A stretch of 64,000 nt of DNA from Phylloscopus collybita. Taxonomy: Eukaryota; Chordata; Aves; Passeriformes; Phylloscopidae. Every line of letters starts with the position of its first letter. The stretch's first letter is position 1. The stretch is taken from contig JAJNNQ010000075.1 in the NCBI GenBank assembly GCA_027886175.1, forward strand, positions 5,311,001 to 5,375,000, written 5' to 3'. A program made the translations under genes and the position numbers. This document shows positions 1 to 10,380 of the stretch, piece by piece. Under the pieces are notes generated by a model. The model was not told where the DNA came from. It made no database searches and saw only the letters and a program-made list of their open reading frames with translations.

Positions 1-655
1 TGACCAAACAAGAATGGCCAGCTATTTTTAAGCATGTTTAAATAGCCTAGCAGTGAATATAGCTCATGAATAGAGAAATATGTGGGCCAATAATACTGAA
101 TAAGATGTGACATTTAATTTCACACAACCTGCAACTTATTAAATACTTCAGAAAGTAGGTTTGGTTTATTGATTACTTACTTGCTTCATTTTTAACAGAT
201 GATAAGACACTATAATAGGATGAAGGAATTAGAAAATATCTTCCTTGACTGCTTTGTTATATTTGGAAAATTATGTTATTTTCCATGTTGCTATATCTCT
301 CATCATTGTCTCCTGGTTTGTCCAATTACTTTATACACTTTCATAGTAAGAGTTTTAATTTATTGTCTTGTTTTCTTTTTTATTTTTATTTTTATTTTTC
401 CTAAGAATCGAAGACTTTGAGGAATTGATCTCAACATGAACTCATGGGAACTACTGATTTTTGCAATAATTTTTCCAGTGAATGTTTTGTGATATATTGT
501 TGATAATTTCATGGTAAAACAATTTAATGGTAAATTGCAATTCAGATTATAAAAAGACAGTGACAACAGTGAGTGTTGCACAAAACTCTACCCACTGGGT
601 GCATGGCTGATGACATAGACATACAAAAAATTACCTTTTGGGGAAAGCAAAAGAT
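1..655. other. Unassigned AT-rich sequence
   Basis: No gene or recognisable transposon is visible. There is a short T-rich run of TTTTTA-like units at about 374-399. Open frames here are short and have no recognisable domain. The segment ends where the polypurine tract begins. Confidence 0.6.
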
Positions 656-962
656 AGAGGAGGGGAGGGGAGAGGAGGGGAGGGGAGGGGAGGGAAGGGG
701 AGGGGAGGGGAGGGGAGGGGAGGGGAGGGGAGGGGAGGGAGGGGAAGGGAAGGGAAGGGAAGGGAAGGGAAGGGAAGGGAAGGGAAGGGAAGGGAAGGGA
801 AGGGAAGGGAAGGGAAGGGAAGGGAAGGGAAGGGAAGGGAAGGGAAGGGAAGGGAAGGGAAGGGAAGGGAAGGGAAGGGAAGGGAAGGGAAGGGAAGGGA
901 AGGGAAGGGAAGGGAAGGGAAGGGAAGGGAAGGGAAGGGAAGGGAAGGGAAGGGAAGGGAAG
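656..962 (+). repeat. 307-bp pure polypurine tract, (AGGGG)n then (AAGGG)n
   Basis: Every base from 656 to 962 on the + strand is A or G; the flanking bases 655 and 963 are T. The first 89 bases are mostly AGGGG units with variants such as AGGGA and AGAGG. From 745 to 959 there are 43 uninterrupted AAGGG units. All six reading frames are open or nearly open through it, which produces false Gly-Arg-Glu-Gly-Lys and Pro-Phe-Pro-Ser-Leu proteins. Homopurine tracts with G-runs are known to form triplex (H-DNA) and G-quadruplex structures; whether this one does is inference. Confidence 0.98.
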
Positions 963-2589
963 TCCCAGAAGTTGGCTGCAGAGAGTAGCAGCGCTGTATT
1001 TAGAGGAGCATCCTCCTCCCAGCGCTCTCTCCAGTGCATTGAGCACTAACAATTAAGATGTCTTTGCTGACATAGCTTGTTCCCATTTATGATGCTGTTA
1101 GTGCTGAATGGATGTGCCTGATCAGGTGCAGATGTCTCCAGCTGTGGCAGCCATGCCCCTTGAGAACCCATCACTGCAGTGATATCTGGGATTGCAGGTG
1201 TGAGGCAATGAACATAACAACCGTGTGACAACAGCATGAAACCACAAGGAAATATACTGCCCAAGAGCCACTGAAAAACTGCCTCAATTACTGAGGAAAG
1301 GATTCAAGAGTTGCAATGGAAAGAGGCAGAAAAATTGCAGGAGAAAGGCCTTTAACAGCACAAAGATTAGGGCATTTTGAGCAATGTGCCACAATAGAAA
1401 GATGAGGATTGTAGACAACTGTAGAGAACTGGGGGATCTTAAGAACTAAACATATTTTATTATCCAGTGATTCAATGATACAGAATTTCAATACACCTAG
1501 GAGATACCACCAAACTTATTGGTTACCTTGGCTACGTTTGCATTCAAAAGAAAGGAATGTGCATTACAGCAATGCATTTGTCTCATCCTAAAGGAGACAT
1601 TGAAATAGATAGGATAAATTCTATCCTGAATATGTGTTTTTGAGTTTGTTTTTTTCATTTCAGATGCAGTCCTCTCTACTAAGGTTCCTGAAGAATATTC
1701 TGAGCTTTGGAGAATAATAAGAGAACTCTCTCATCTCTACACCCACCCTGACTGAGGCAGCTGCCCTGACAGAGCTCTGCTGGGACCATGCTGCCATCCC
1801 AGTGCCAGCTGCAGGCTGGGCCCTGCTCCTATAGGAACACAGCTGCAGCAGTGAGAATGGTTGTGGGATTGAGCCCAGGGAGGGGAACTCCTCTGCTCCA
1901 TGACAGAGCTCAGGGGGAGGTGAGTAGGCTGAGGAACTAAGAGATAGGAGGCACCTGTGACAAGTTCCTGCCTTGGGCAGCAGGCACATCTCCACCTTTC
2001 CAGATGCCCTGGTATAGCAACGACAAGACTCTGCAAGCAGGATCAAACAAAGAGGTGCAAGATGTTTCTTACAGATTGGAAGTGACCCCAAGGTTAAGTT
2101 GGCCTATGCCCTGCATTCAAAACACTTCTATAAAGAAATAAAGATGAGTCATTGTCTAAGGAGATCCCTTCTGAGGAGAACAGAAGGCCCAAAATACTGA
2201 CTGAACCCAATTCTTGACAAAACCTTTGTTGATGGAATGGCCATTGGATTAATATCCATTATTGCTTTCCATGTAGACAGCAATGAAGTTGCAATAAGCA
2301 GTCTCAGGGCAGTCAAGAGATTCTTCAGGGCCCTTGGAGGTTAAAGGATCAAGAATGAAAATAGTGTTCTCCTCTATCCTTCCAGTACAGAAGAATGATA
2401 AGTGGAGAAACAAGAAGAACCAGCTGATCAATTGCTTTCTAACAGGTGTCACTGGCAAAATTTTGGGATTTTGAATACAGATTAATCAACACCTGTGGGA
2501 ATGGCAATATTGCATTACAGGGAGGACTAGGGGGTGACACATCTGGTATCAGCCATGAGCAATGCAAGTGTAACACAGCATCACAAATA

Positions 2590-2629
2590 TTTACTGAGGA
2601 AGTAAATTATTTACTGAGGAAGTAAATAA
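2590..2629. repeat. Two-copy tandem duplication, 20-bp unit
   Basis: Bases 2590-2609 recur at 2610-2629, nearly unchanged. Each unit holds TTTACT and AGTAAA separated by GAGGA, so each unit can fold as a 6-bp-stem hairpin. The likely origin is replication slippage. Confidence 0.85.
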
Positions 2630-3404
2630 AAAGATATATTTATGTCAGAATGCAATCTCAGACATGATACCTCTGGAAAATGTGTGTAAATTCTTTTCAA
2701 TGTGTTTAATAAATACTAATTGAAATGCAGGGAAAAATATTCTTTGGGTAATCAAGTGAATGAAGAGCCTGTATTCCATGAATAAATGATAATATTTTGG
2801 CTTGATTACCATTCTATAACAAAAGCAAAGAAGGGATGTGATTGCCATCTATAAACACAGGTTAGAGAGGAGGATGTGTGGGAGTGCATGGGAAGGCAGG
2901 GAAGACAGAGCTGTGAATGAAACACAACCTTGGCACAATGGCAAATGAAAACATTGTGTTTGGAAATCAGAACAAAATGCCTAAATCTCAGGGCTGCCAC
3001 ACAAGGGAACAGCCTTTCAGGAAGGATTACAGAGACAAGAAAATTCATTTTCCAAAATGGCATTTTACGTAGTGAGATTTCATGGAACACTGCACTGGCC
3101 TCAGTGCTGCATACAGACTCTTCCAGTCCATAACTCTTTGATTGTTATGACAGATGAAAGAAAGATTTTCATAGTGATGGCTAATGAGATTTCACAAAAA
3201 TTAGTAATGAACAAAGCAATGGATTCCCATAGTAACAGAACAGTTCTTAGGAAAGATGTACCTGATGGGAGTTAATGTACTAATTTCTGATGTTATCCTT
3301 TAAATTACTTAGGGACATAATACTTTTAAAATATGTTAAGGCACTTTGTTTGATTTATTTTGCTTTGGATTGTCTGTCTCAATTTCTACCTGGAAATTAA
3401 ATGT

Positions 3405-3432
3405 TTTTGTTTGTTTGTTTGTTTGTTTGTTT
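3405..3432 (+). repeat. (GTTT)n microsatellite
   Basis: About six GTTT units lie between T-rich sequence and an A-run followed by TTTATTTATTTAA. It is a simple tetranucleotide repeat with no sign of function. Confidence 0.85.
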
Positions 3433-3683
3433 AAAAAATTTATTTATTTAATAAGATTTTGTTGAAAAGGAGGAAAGAAAAAAGTTTCAATTATTTTGTT
3501 TGAATGCTTTTTTTATTTATTTAAAATTACTCTTCAAGATTTCAGAAATTGAAATACAACATTTGCTTTTCAATGTTATATTGCTTTCTCTGTGTTTGGT
3601 TTCTCTGTAGTGGTTTCAGATTCGTCAAATTTTGTTTGTCAAATTTAGTGCAGTTGTTTGAGTGTTTACTCTCTTCTTCCCTC

Positions 3684-5094
3684 TGTGAGATGGCAGATCA
3701 TGAGAAGCAAAGAAAGTCCAAACTTAAAGATATAAATATAGATTTATTAACACACACACTAAAAGAGGAAAAAAACTACATCAAAATGAAACTTCTAAAG
3801 CATTCTTCCTTTCCCCCCACAAACTGTTGACTTTTCCAAAAACAACATAAAGAGACAAAACCTGTGACTTTCAGTCAGTTTCACCATTTAAAAATAATCA
3901 TTCATCAGTTCTTTAGGAGAGGAGTCTCTCTTAGTTTACCATGGAATTTTCCCCCACTGACAACCTAGCATAGTTCTCTTGTGTGTGTCAGCTCTCACAA
4001 AAGCAGCCCAGCTGGGAACCTCTGCAGTTGTGGACCCCTCATATCAAGTAGCCTTTCCTGTGACTGCGTATGGGCCGTGGACTCACACATACTGAGGTGT
4101 CACTTTTTAGAGATGAACAACTCCAAGGGCCAAAGATTCTTCATCACAGGGAACAGAGATGTCTTTACTGGCACAGAGGGCTTCTCATCTCTCTCTGTTC
4201 AAGCATCTCATAGGATCACAAGATCACAGATTCTAATACAGTATTACTCAGTCCATCACAGACACCTTTGTTAAAATCCACAAATCTAAACAATCATCTC
4301 TCCAAATGCATATTTTTCCCATGATTTAAAGGGATAATCTACATATATAGAGTTCAATACCATGGCTAAATAAGAGAAATTCAATTGGCAAGAGAAATTA
4401 AAATGGCAAACTTCTCAATCCCTCTTCCCAAAAAGTCTTTTCACTCTCTCTTCAATTACTTCATGCTATGTCTTCTCTATGTTCACTCTGTCCCTTTTCT
4501 TCTTACTCAAAAGGAGGATTAGAGTATTAAAAAGCCTCACCTGTGTCAGGAAAGAGTTAATTTTCTTTTGCCCAGGGCCTGCAGTGATGATGTGATCTCT
4601 CCTGGACAGCAAGGCTGTAGAATTTCAAAACCCTGATGGTGGTGGGTGGGGAGGTGGGAAGGCTCAGGAACAATGGCCAGGATCTCAGTAGCTAAGCTGG
4701 TGGATGCCTCTCTCCTCCACTTTTCGGTCTCATTCCGAGTAGCTTGGCTCAAGCTGCCCCCTGAGGCTCAGAGCTGCTCCCTGGGGCCCAGACATCTCCC
4801 CCCAGGCCCAGCTCTGCAGTTTTCAAGTTGGCTGGGTGTTTGTAGCTGTGACTTTCCCCTCCCCTGCCTGCAGCTGTGGCCCCGGCCCAGCCAGGACAGG
4901 TTGGGCTGTCCCTCCCTGCAAGGAGGGAGCTGAGATTGTCTTCTTACCTCCCCAGAGCCCAGAAGGCAAAAGGAAGTTTCCCAGGATCTCCCAATATTTA
5001 ACTCCCCTGCATGTCCACGTAGACATATTCCTTTCTAATTGGTTTGTCAAGCTATAACTTCCTGGAAAAATCACTTCTGGGCCAAACCACCACA
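3684..5094 (-). mobile_element. Probable endogenous retrovirus LTR-like block
   Basis: Read on the minus strand, the block begins TGTGGTGGTTTGGCCC at 5094, a start I associate with passerine LTRs, and would end near 3684. TTTATT at 3743-3748 gives a minus-strand AATAAA polyadenylation signal near the low-coordinate end. The 4560-5000 part is GC-rich, as in a U3 promoter region, and contrasts with the flanks. I found no matching target duplication, and about 1.4 kb is long for one LTR, so the low-coordinate boundary is approximate and the block could be composite. The short open frames inside it show no retroviral domain that I recognise. Confidence 0.42.
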
Positions 5095-5423
5095 ATAACT
5101 TGCTTATGCATCATGATAGTATTTTAACCAGTATATTCTGTTTTATTTTACATTTGGCTTACTTAGGAGATTTATTTGTTACTACCAAATGACACAGCTT
5201 ATCTTCTGTTCCTTTCAGATCACTATGGTTCTTGACATTGACAGGAATTAAAGGAAATTGGAATCTCAGGTCTGGTTAGAACATAATCACATAGGCTATA
5301 AATAATGTCACTACAGAATAATATCTCAAAATCTTCCAGATAAACCACAGGTCAGATTAAAAAGTAAATAAATAAATAATCAAATATAAGTTTTTTTAGA
5401 TGAGAAGTCAGGGACTCAGGTAA
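5095..5423. other. Unassigned AT-rich spacer
   Basis: Sequence between two LTR-like blocks. Apart from a short AAAT-rich run near 5365-5380, nothing is recognised. Confidence 0.5.
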
Positions 5424-5762
5424 TGCATCTTGGTTTTGGCTGGGATAGAGTTAATTTCTTCCTAGTAGCTGGAAAAGTGCTGTGTTTTGAGTTTAGGAAA
5501 AAAAAAATATTGAGATCATTCCGATGTTTTGGTTGTTGTTGAGCAGTGTTTACACTCAGTCAAAGACTTTTCAACTTCTCATGATGCCCTGTCAGCAAGG
5601 AGGTTGGGGATGCACCCTAAGCTGGGAGGGGACGCAGCCAGGACAGCTGACCCCAGTTACCAAAGGGGTATTTCCTCCCATCCCATCTCATACTGAACAG
5701 TAACACGGGGTGAGCTGGTCAGAGCGGGGGCAGCCCCTGCTCAGGGATGGGCTGGGCATTGG
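5424..5762 (+). mobile_element. ERVL-type avian LTR, left part (interrupted)
   Basis: From TTGGTTTTGGCTGGGATAG at about 5430, the order of motifs matches an abundant avian LTR that I remember: 'GAGTTAATTTCTTCCTAGTAGCTGG', a block on 'GACTTTTCA..CTTCTCATG', 'GCTGGGAGGGGACGCAGCCAGG', then 'GGGCTGGGCATTGG'. The assignment to the ERVL group is from memory. The LTR breaks at 5762, where a second LTR starts, and appears to resume after 6504. It is a non-coding retroviral remnant; no gag, pol or env lies next to it. Confidence 0.72.
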
Positions 5763-6504
5763 TATCTTGGTTTGGAAAGACAGGTGTCTGCTAAGGAAGG
5801 CAGGAGCCTCCCTTGAAGATGTCAACCCCCTCCCTCCAAATTATTATAATTTTGAAATTAAGGGGTTCTCAGGCAAAGATATGGGGACAGGAATAAAAGT
5901 TCTTTACTAGGGAAATTAAAATAAAAATGTGGTAGTACAAAAAACCCAAACAAACAAAAAGTAAACACTGACAGAGTCAGAACACAACCTGAAACTGTGT
6001 TGGTCAGGGTGTTGGGAGCAGTCCAGTCAAGTCCTCTTGGAATGACAGATGTGATTCTGTTGGAGCACAGATGATCCTGTTGAAGGGTATACTTTTCCTC
6101 TGAAGGTCCAGTAGTGGTGAAATGGGTCTGGTTTCTCTCTGGGAATCCAGTAGAAACAGGCTGTCCTGGTGTTCTGAATCTCAGGTTTTATCCAGATAGG
6201 AATTCTTGGCTCCTCCCCTGGGGTGGAGCATCTCTCAGTGGGATGATGTAATTTTATCAGTCATGCAGTGAGCCTTGATGGCCCATTGACAGCAGATATC
6301 CCCCGAGGGAGGATAGATCTTGGAAGAGACAAAGAACACTGCTCCACCTGGTTTTAACAGCTGGCTCATTAACAGAGGGCACTCACCCCCTCCCCACTGG
6401 GGCCATGAGGAATGGAAGAGATAAAGAGCAGTGCCCAACCTAGATTTGACAGATGGCAATAGAATACATACTTTTGGTTACATCTTGCACGGCAACCTAA
6501 GACA
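5763..6504 (-). mobile_element. Second LTR (742 bp) inserted into the first
   Basis: The block starts TATCTTGGTTTGGAAAGACA and ends AAGACA at 6504. The expected ends TGTC...GACA fit if the second base mutated G to A. It is flanked by ATTGG at 5758-5762 and ATTGA at 6505-6509, a 5-bp target duplication with one mismatch. Orientation is inferred from a minus-strand TATA-like ATAAAA at 6191-6186 in the block's middle; no clear AATAAA follows, so strand is less sure than identity. It is a solo LTR: no internal retroviral sequence adjoins either end. Confidence 0.75.
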
Positions 6505-6560
6505 ATTGATCAATAGGGGGTGAGAAATTGCATCATGAATCACTCAAATCCTACTGGTGT
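6505..6560 (+). mobile_element. ERVL-type LTR, right part after the insertion
   Basis: The stretch beginning ATTGATCAATAGGGGGTGAG, followed by 'AAATTGCATCATGAATCACT', matches the part of the ERVL-type LTR expected immediately after 'GGGCATTGG'. Joining 5762 to 6510 would restore continuity, which supports the nested-insertion reading. Similarity fades by about 6560, so the LTR's 3' part is lost or too diverged to see. Confidence 0.55.
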
Positions 6561-9500
6561 TTTATGGTGTTCTGGGTTCTAGCACTGTATAGCAAAACTT
6601 GCTTGGAGTGACAAACTCACATTAACAGTATGGGAAATACTTTGGTGTAGAGAAGCAATGATGTTTCTATTACTACAGAGTTGCATCCACATATTGTGAT
6701 TTCATAAATAAAGTATTTCTAATATAGGCAAGTTGTCCTGCCTCGAATACAGCTGGCATAATAAGCCAATAAAAAAAAGAAATATGGATTTGTTATAACA
6801 TTTTAAATGACATGTTAAAAAACCTTACTAATATATAAACATTCATATGGAATCTTTATCTAAAGCCAAATATCCTGGAAATGTACTTTACTGGCAATTT
6901 TAAAGATTAAACACTTCTTATTTGAGGCTGTAACATCAACCCGTAAATTCTTCATGACACAAATTTTGAATTTATTTCAATTCTGTTTGCATGCTTCTTA
7001 AATAGTGTTTCTGAATATCTTTTGCTTGCATATCTGATGATTTTCCCATATTTATAAGGGGGTTTTTTGTGTAGTAGAAATAAAATTATATAAGGACTAT
7101 ATATATATATAATAATAATATATTTTATAAAAGCCATCTCTCTTTTGTTGAAGGATTTCTTGTTTGTAGCTTATTCTTCATATCACAGTATCATCCAAGC
7201 TGTTAATTTTCAGAGTATGGACTGATCTTCTGCAAATACAGATTAAAAATGAAATTAAATGTCAAGTTTTCTAGGTTCCTGTAGTAATTATGAAAGGAAG
7301 GCAAATAATAAAATACAAGCATATTTCTTCTCGTTCTGTCTCCTGTTTTTGTATCAGAACTCTTTACAGACCTCTAACAGATAGTACACACCAGTTGGTT
7401 CATCAATACCTACAGGTAATGTCCAGGTAAAGCGTTTCAAGCAGAGCAGATCCTGAAACCTGGGATATGACAGCTGAGATGAAGAATGAGTGGAGTTTCC
7501 CAGTTATAATATCTCAGATGGTTTAAAATGCTTTGAATTCTAGTTTCTTTAGATTCTCTTCCTAACACTGGGAATTTCAACATCTTGATGATACCCTTTC
7601 ATTCTTTTCAGCATGGTTTTGCTGGATTTCTTCAGCATGACTAAACAGCCCAAAGACTGCCCTCCAAAACTCCAAGATAGCACTTCTGCTATTCCCTCCT
7701 CACTTTTCCAAGATTGAACAACTCCATCCTTTCATTCTGTACCCAAGACAGGCTCTAACTACCACATCACTTACCATTCCTTCTCTGTTCAGACTGCCTG
7801 ATTTTTTTTTTCCTTTTTTTTCCTTTTCCAACCTCAGTCATTCTCTGATTAAGATTTTAAGGTACTCCTCAACTTATTCGCTTCCTCCCAAAGCTCTGCC
7901 AATGGAGGAGTTTCCCTTCCACACCGTGCAGCCTGCAGCTGGCACCAGCAGGTTCCCACCAGAGCTCTTTTTGTTCTTTCCTTTTTTCTTCTTTTTTTAT
8001 TAAATTATTTTTCCACTTGGAGCTTTTATGGCTGCTTTTACATCTTGGATAAACAAGAGTCCTTCTTTATATTCTTCCTCTGTTTTTCAGTGGTCTTTGT
8101 GTCTAAAATAATTTATAGAACCCTCTCAAGCTTGTGCAAGATTAAATTTTGTACCTGAATAAAAATGAGACCTTAAAGAACCTTTTTTTTACCCCTTCTT
8201 GTTTCTTCCATCAGCAGCTAAACTGAATTGCAGCCAAAGCCTTCCGTTACATTTTCCAAAGCAAGTACCTGAAGATCTTTTTGGCATCAAGCACGTGTCT
8301 GCAATTTGTTTATTTTTCTTCCAAGGAAGTATAACTGGCAAGAAAAGCATTTTCATTCCTTTTTAACAATTTTCTCCTTGAGTGCATAACCAAAAAGAAT
8401 TGTGCTATGTATTGTACAATCTTATCATTACAATTGTGATACAGATTTCTGTAGAGATTGTTCATGGCACCTTAATGGCACAAATTTCTACTTGGGCTCT
8501 CCATGTCCCTGTTCATTTTTGGTCTGTTTATAGCTCTGCTGTTATCTCTGTACTGCCATGGCCACACAGATGGGACCAAACAAAGCAGTTGCCTCAACAT
8601 CATGACTGAAATACAATGCAATATCCCTGAGAATGGCAAACCCATAATTTTTGGTACCTAGGTGGTTAAAAGCCTGGACTAATGCCACAGAAGAGAATGA
8701 ACAAATGTGTTGTTTCTCCTGACTTTGAGGGGTTTTAGTGACTTGGCCGTGATCAAAACAAAGTGGTTCCAGTGGTGAGAATAAAGCAGGAAATCTGAAT
8801 TCAAATAATTTTTGGGGATGAAAAGAGGCTTTTGTGGCAGCATAACAGGTGACAACAGGGAGGGCTGGCCCGTGAAAGGGAGCTTTGCCTTGTGGGAGTT
8901 ACATCAAAAAGATGAAGGGGCAACTCCACAGATTAACATCAGAGAGGAGCAGCAGCCAGGAAGGTGCTTATGATCTGGATGCTGATCTGAGCTGAAATCA
9001 GAACTGTGTAAGGGGTAGGACAAGACAAATTCTGCTTTACATATTTTTGGAGTAAGTGTAGTTGCACTGACCAGATATTACATTTAGATGGATGTAAATA
9101 AGATCAGAAGCCTTAAGTTCAGTTAGCCTGAACTAACTTGTTACTTTTCAGGCCTCTTCATCAGAAGTATTTTTTAGGTGAATGCTATGTCCCTACATAG
9201 GCATGACTTAATTCTCACATAAGTTGTGGAGAAGGTATAACTTTGGGGTTTTTTCACTCATTCCAAATTTTATTTTTTCAGTCATGTACTCCTAAGCAAT
9301 GTAACCATATCAAAATAACTTCAGTTGTTTTTTCCTTTCTAGTGCCTAATGTATATATTTTTATTTTTAAGCTAATATTTAGCTTAAAAAGAATTTTTGG
9401 GTAATAATGTATTCATTTTCAGCAACTCCTATCAGCACTGACTACATTATTCCAAAACTTAAACAGAACAGAATCCAATTTGAGCCACTTTTATGCTCCT

Positions 9501-10275
9501 AACAATGTCTTTGCAGTGAAAGAAAACAAGATGATAAGAGATGCAAAGGTTGACAGTTCATAGATACAAATACCTGAATTTGTTTAACCAAAACATGTCT
9601 GAGAAAGCTATTTGTTCTTGATATATGAGATGAATATTCCTGACCCCAGGAAACTAAGGGATGAGAATCAGATGGTTATGATTAATGTTATGTGAACTAT
9701 TTTGCAAGTAAACCTAGAGCAGTGGAAATTGCTTTACTTGCAGATGGGCTGGGAAGTTTTATGACAAATAATTTTATTTTTTGCCTTTATGTGAATTCTT
9801 GCATATTTCTTTATCAGAATGAAAAATATACAATGTAGAAACCAAACAAAACTCAACTCTGCTGTCTTTTCCTAGCCCCAATCTCAATTATTTTTTTTTT
9901 CATAAACAGAATTGTGTGACTCATCACAGAGGGAAATGGATTAAATTAGTATTAAATTTGATGCTTAATATAATTCCATTTTCTCCACTCTAATGATAGC
10001 ATAAAAAATTTGAAAGGGGCTCTAAAAGTAGGAAATAAACAACTATATGGAATATATTTGAAGTTTGCATGTTCTTATGAGTTCTTTCTTTCTTAAAAAA
10101 GAGCATTTTGCCATTGATAGAAAGGGATCCTCAGAAGGATGACTGAATATTGTGTAAAGACCTTCAGATATCTGAACCTCCAAACATTTGATTAATGTTG
10201 ATTCATGCAATCAAAAAATGCTTCTTCATCTTCTACTGCTACAAAACGTGCCTCGAGAACTCAAATTCCAGAAAA
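6561..10275. other. Unassigned AT-rich sequence
   Basis: About 3.7 kb without a recognised gene or transposon. It contains an (AT)/(AAT)-rich stretch at 7089-7125, T/C-rich runs near 7800-7830 and 7975-8010, and a perfect hairpin at 9364-9390. Open frames stay below about 80 codons and show no known domain. Confidence 0.55.
9364..9390. repeat. Perfect inverted repeat, 12-bp stem and 3-nt loop
   Basis: TTTTTAAGCTAA at 9364-9375 and TTAGCTTAAAAA at 9379-9390 are exact reverse complements separated by TAT. The stem is AT-rich and is followed by no T-run typical of a terminator, so no role is assigned. Confidence 0.9.
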
Positions 10276-10380
10276 ACCAAACCAAACCAAAACCCCAAAC
10301 AAACAAACAAACACATACCAAACAAACAAATAAAACAAATTAAAAACAAACAAAACAAATTAAAAACAAACAAACAAACC
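10276..10380 (+). repeat. A/C-rich (CAAA)n-type low-complexity tract
   Basis: Runs of ACCAA, CAAA and AAAC units almost free of G and poor in T. Inside it a 20-bp unit at 10332-10351 is repeated exactly at 10352-10371. The overlapping short open frame (Lys/Asn/Gln/Thr-rich) is an artefact of the repeat. Confidence 0.9.

Larger units (their letters stand above)
963..3683. other. Unassigned sequence with a GC-rich patch and small repeats
   Basis: No host gene is recognised. The part at about 1730-2060 is richer in GC and has antisense open frames of 99 and 143 codons, but I recognise no domain in them. A 20-bp tandem duplication lies at 2590-2629. A (GTTT)n run occupies about 3405-3432, followed by AT-rich sequence. 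Confidence 0.55.

Noticed and set aside
542..1052. Several 116-165-codon frames on both strands (Gly-Arg-Glu-Gly-Lys or Pro-Phe-Pro-Ser-Leu repeats)
   Set aside because: They are translations of the AGGGG/AAGGG repeat. A pentanucleotide repeat without stop codons is open in every frame.
1730..2060. GC-rich patch with 99- and 143-codon antisense frames as a possible exon
   Set aside because: No domain, no clear splice signals, and frames overlap in several phases as expected for GC-rich DNA.
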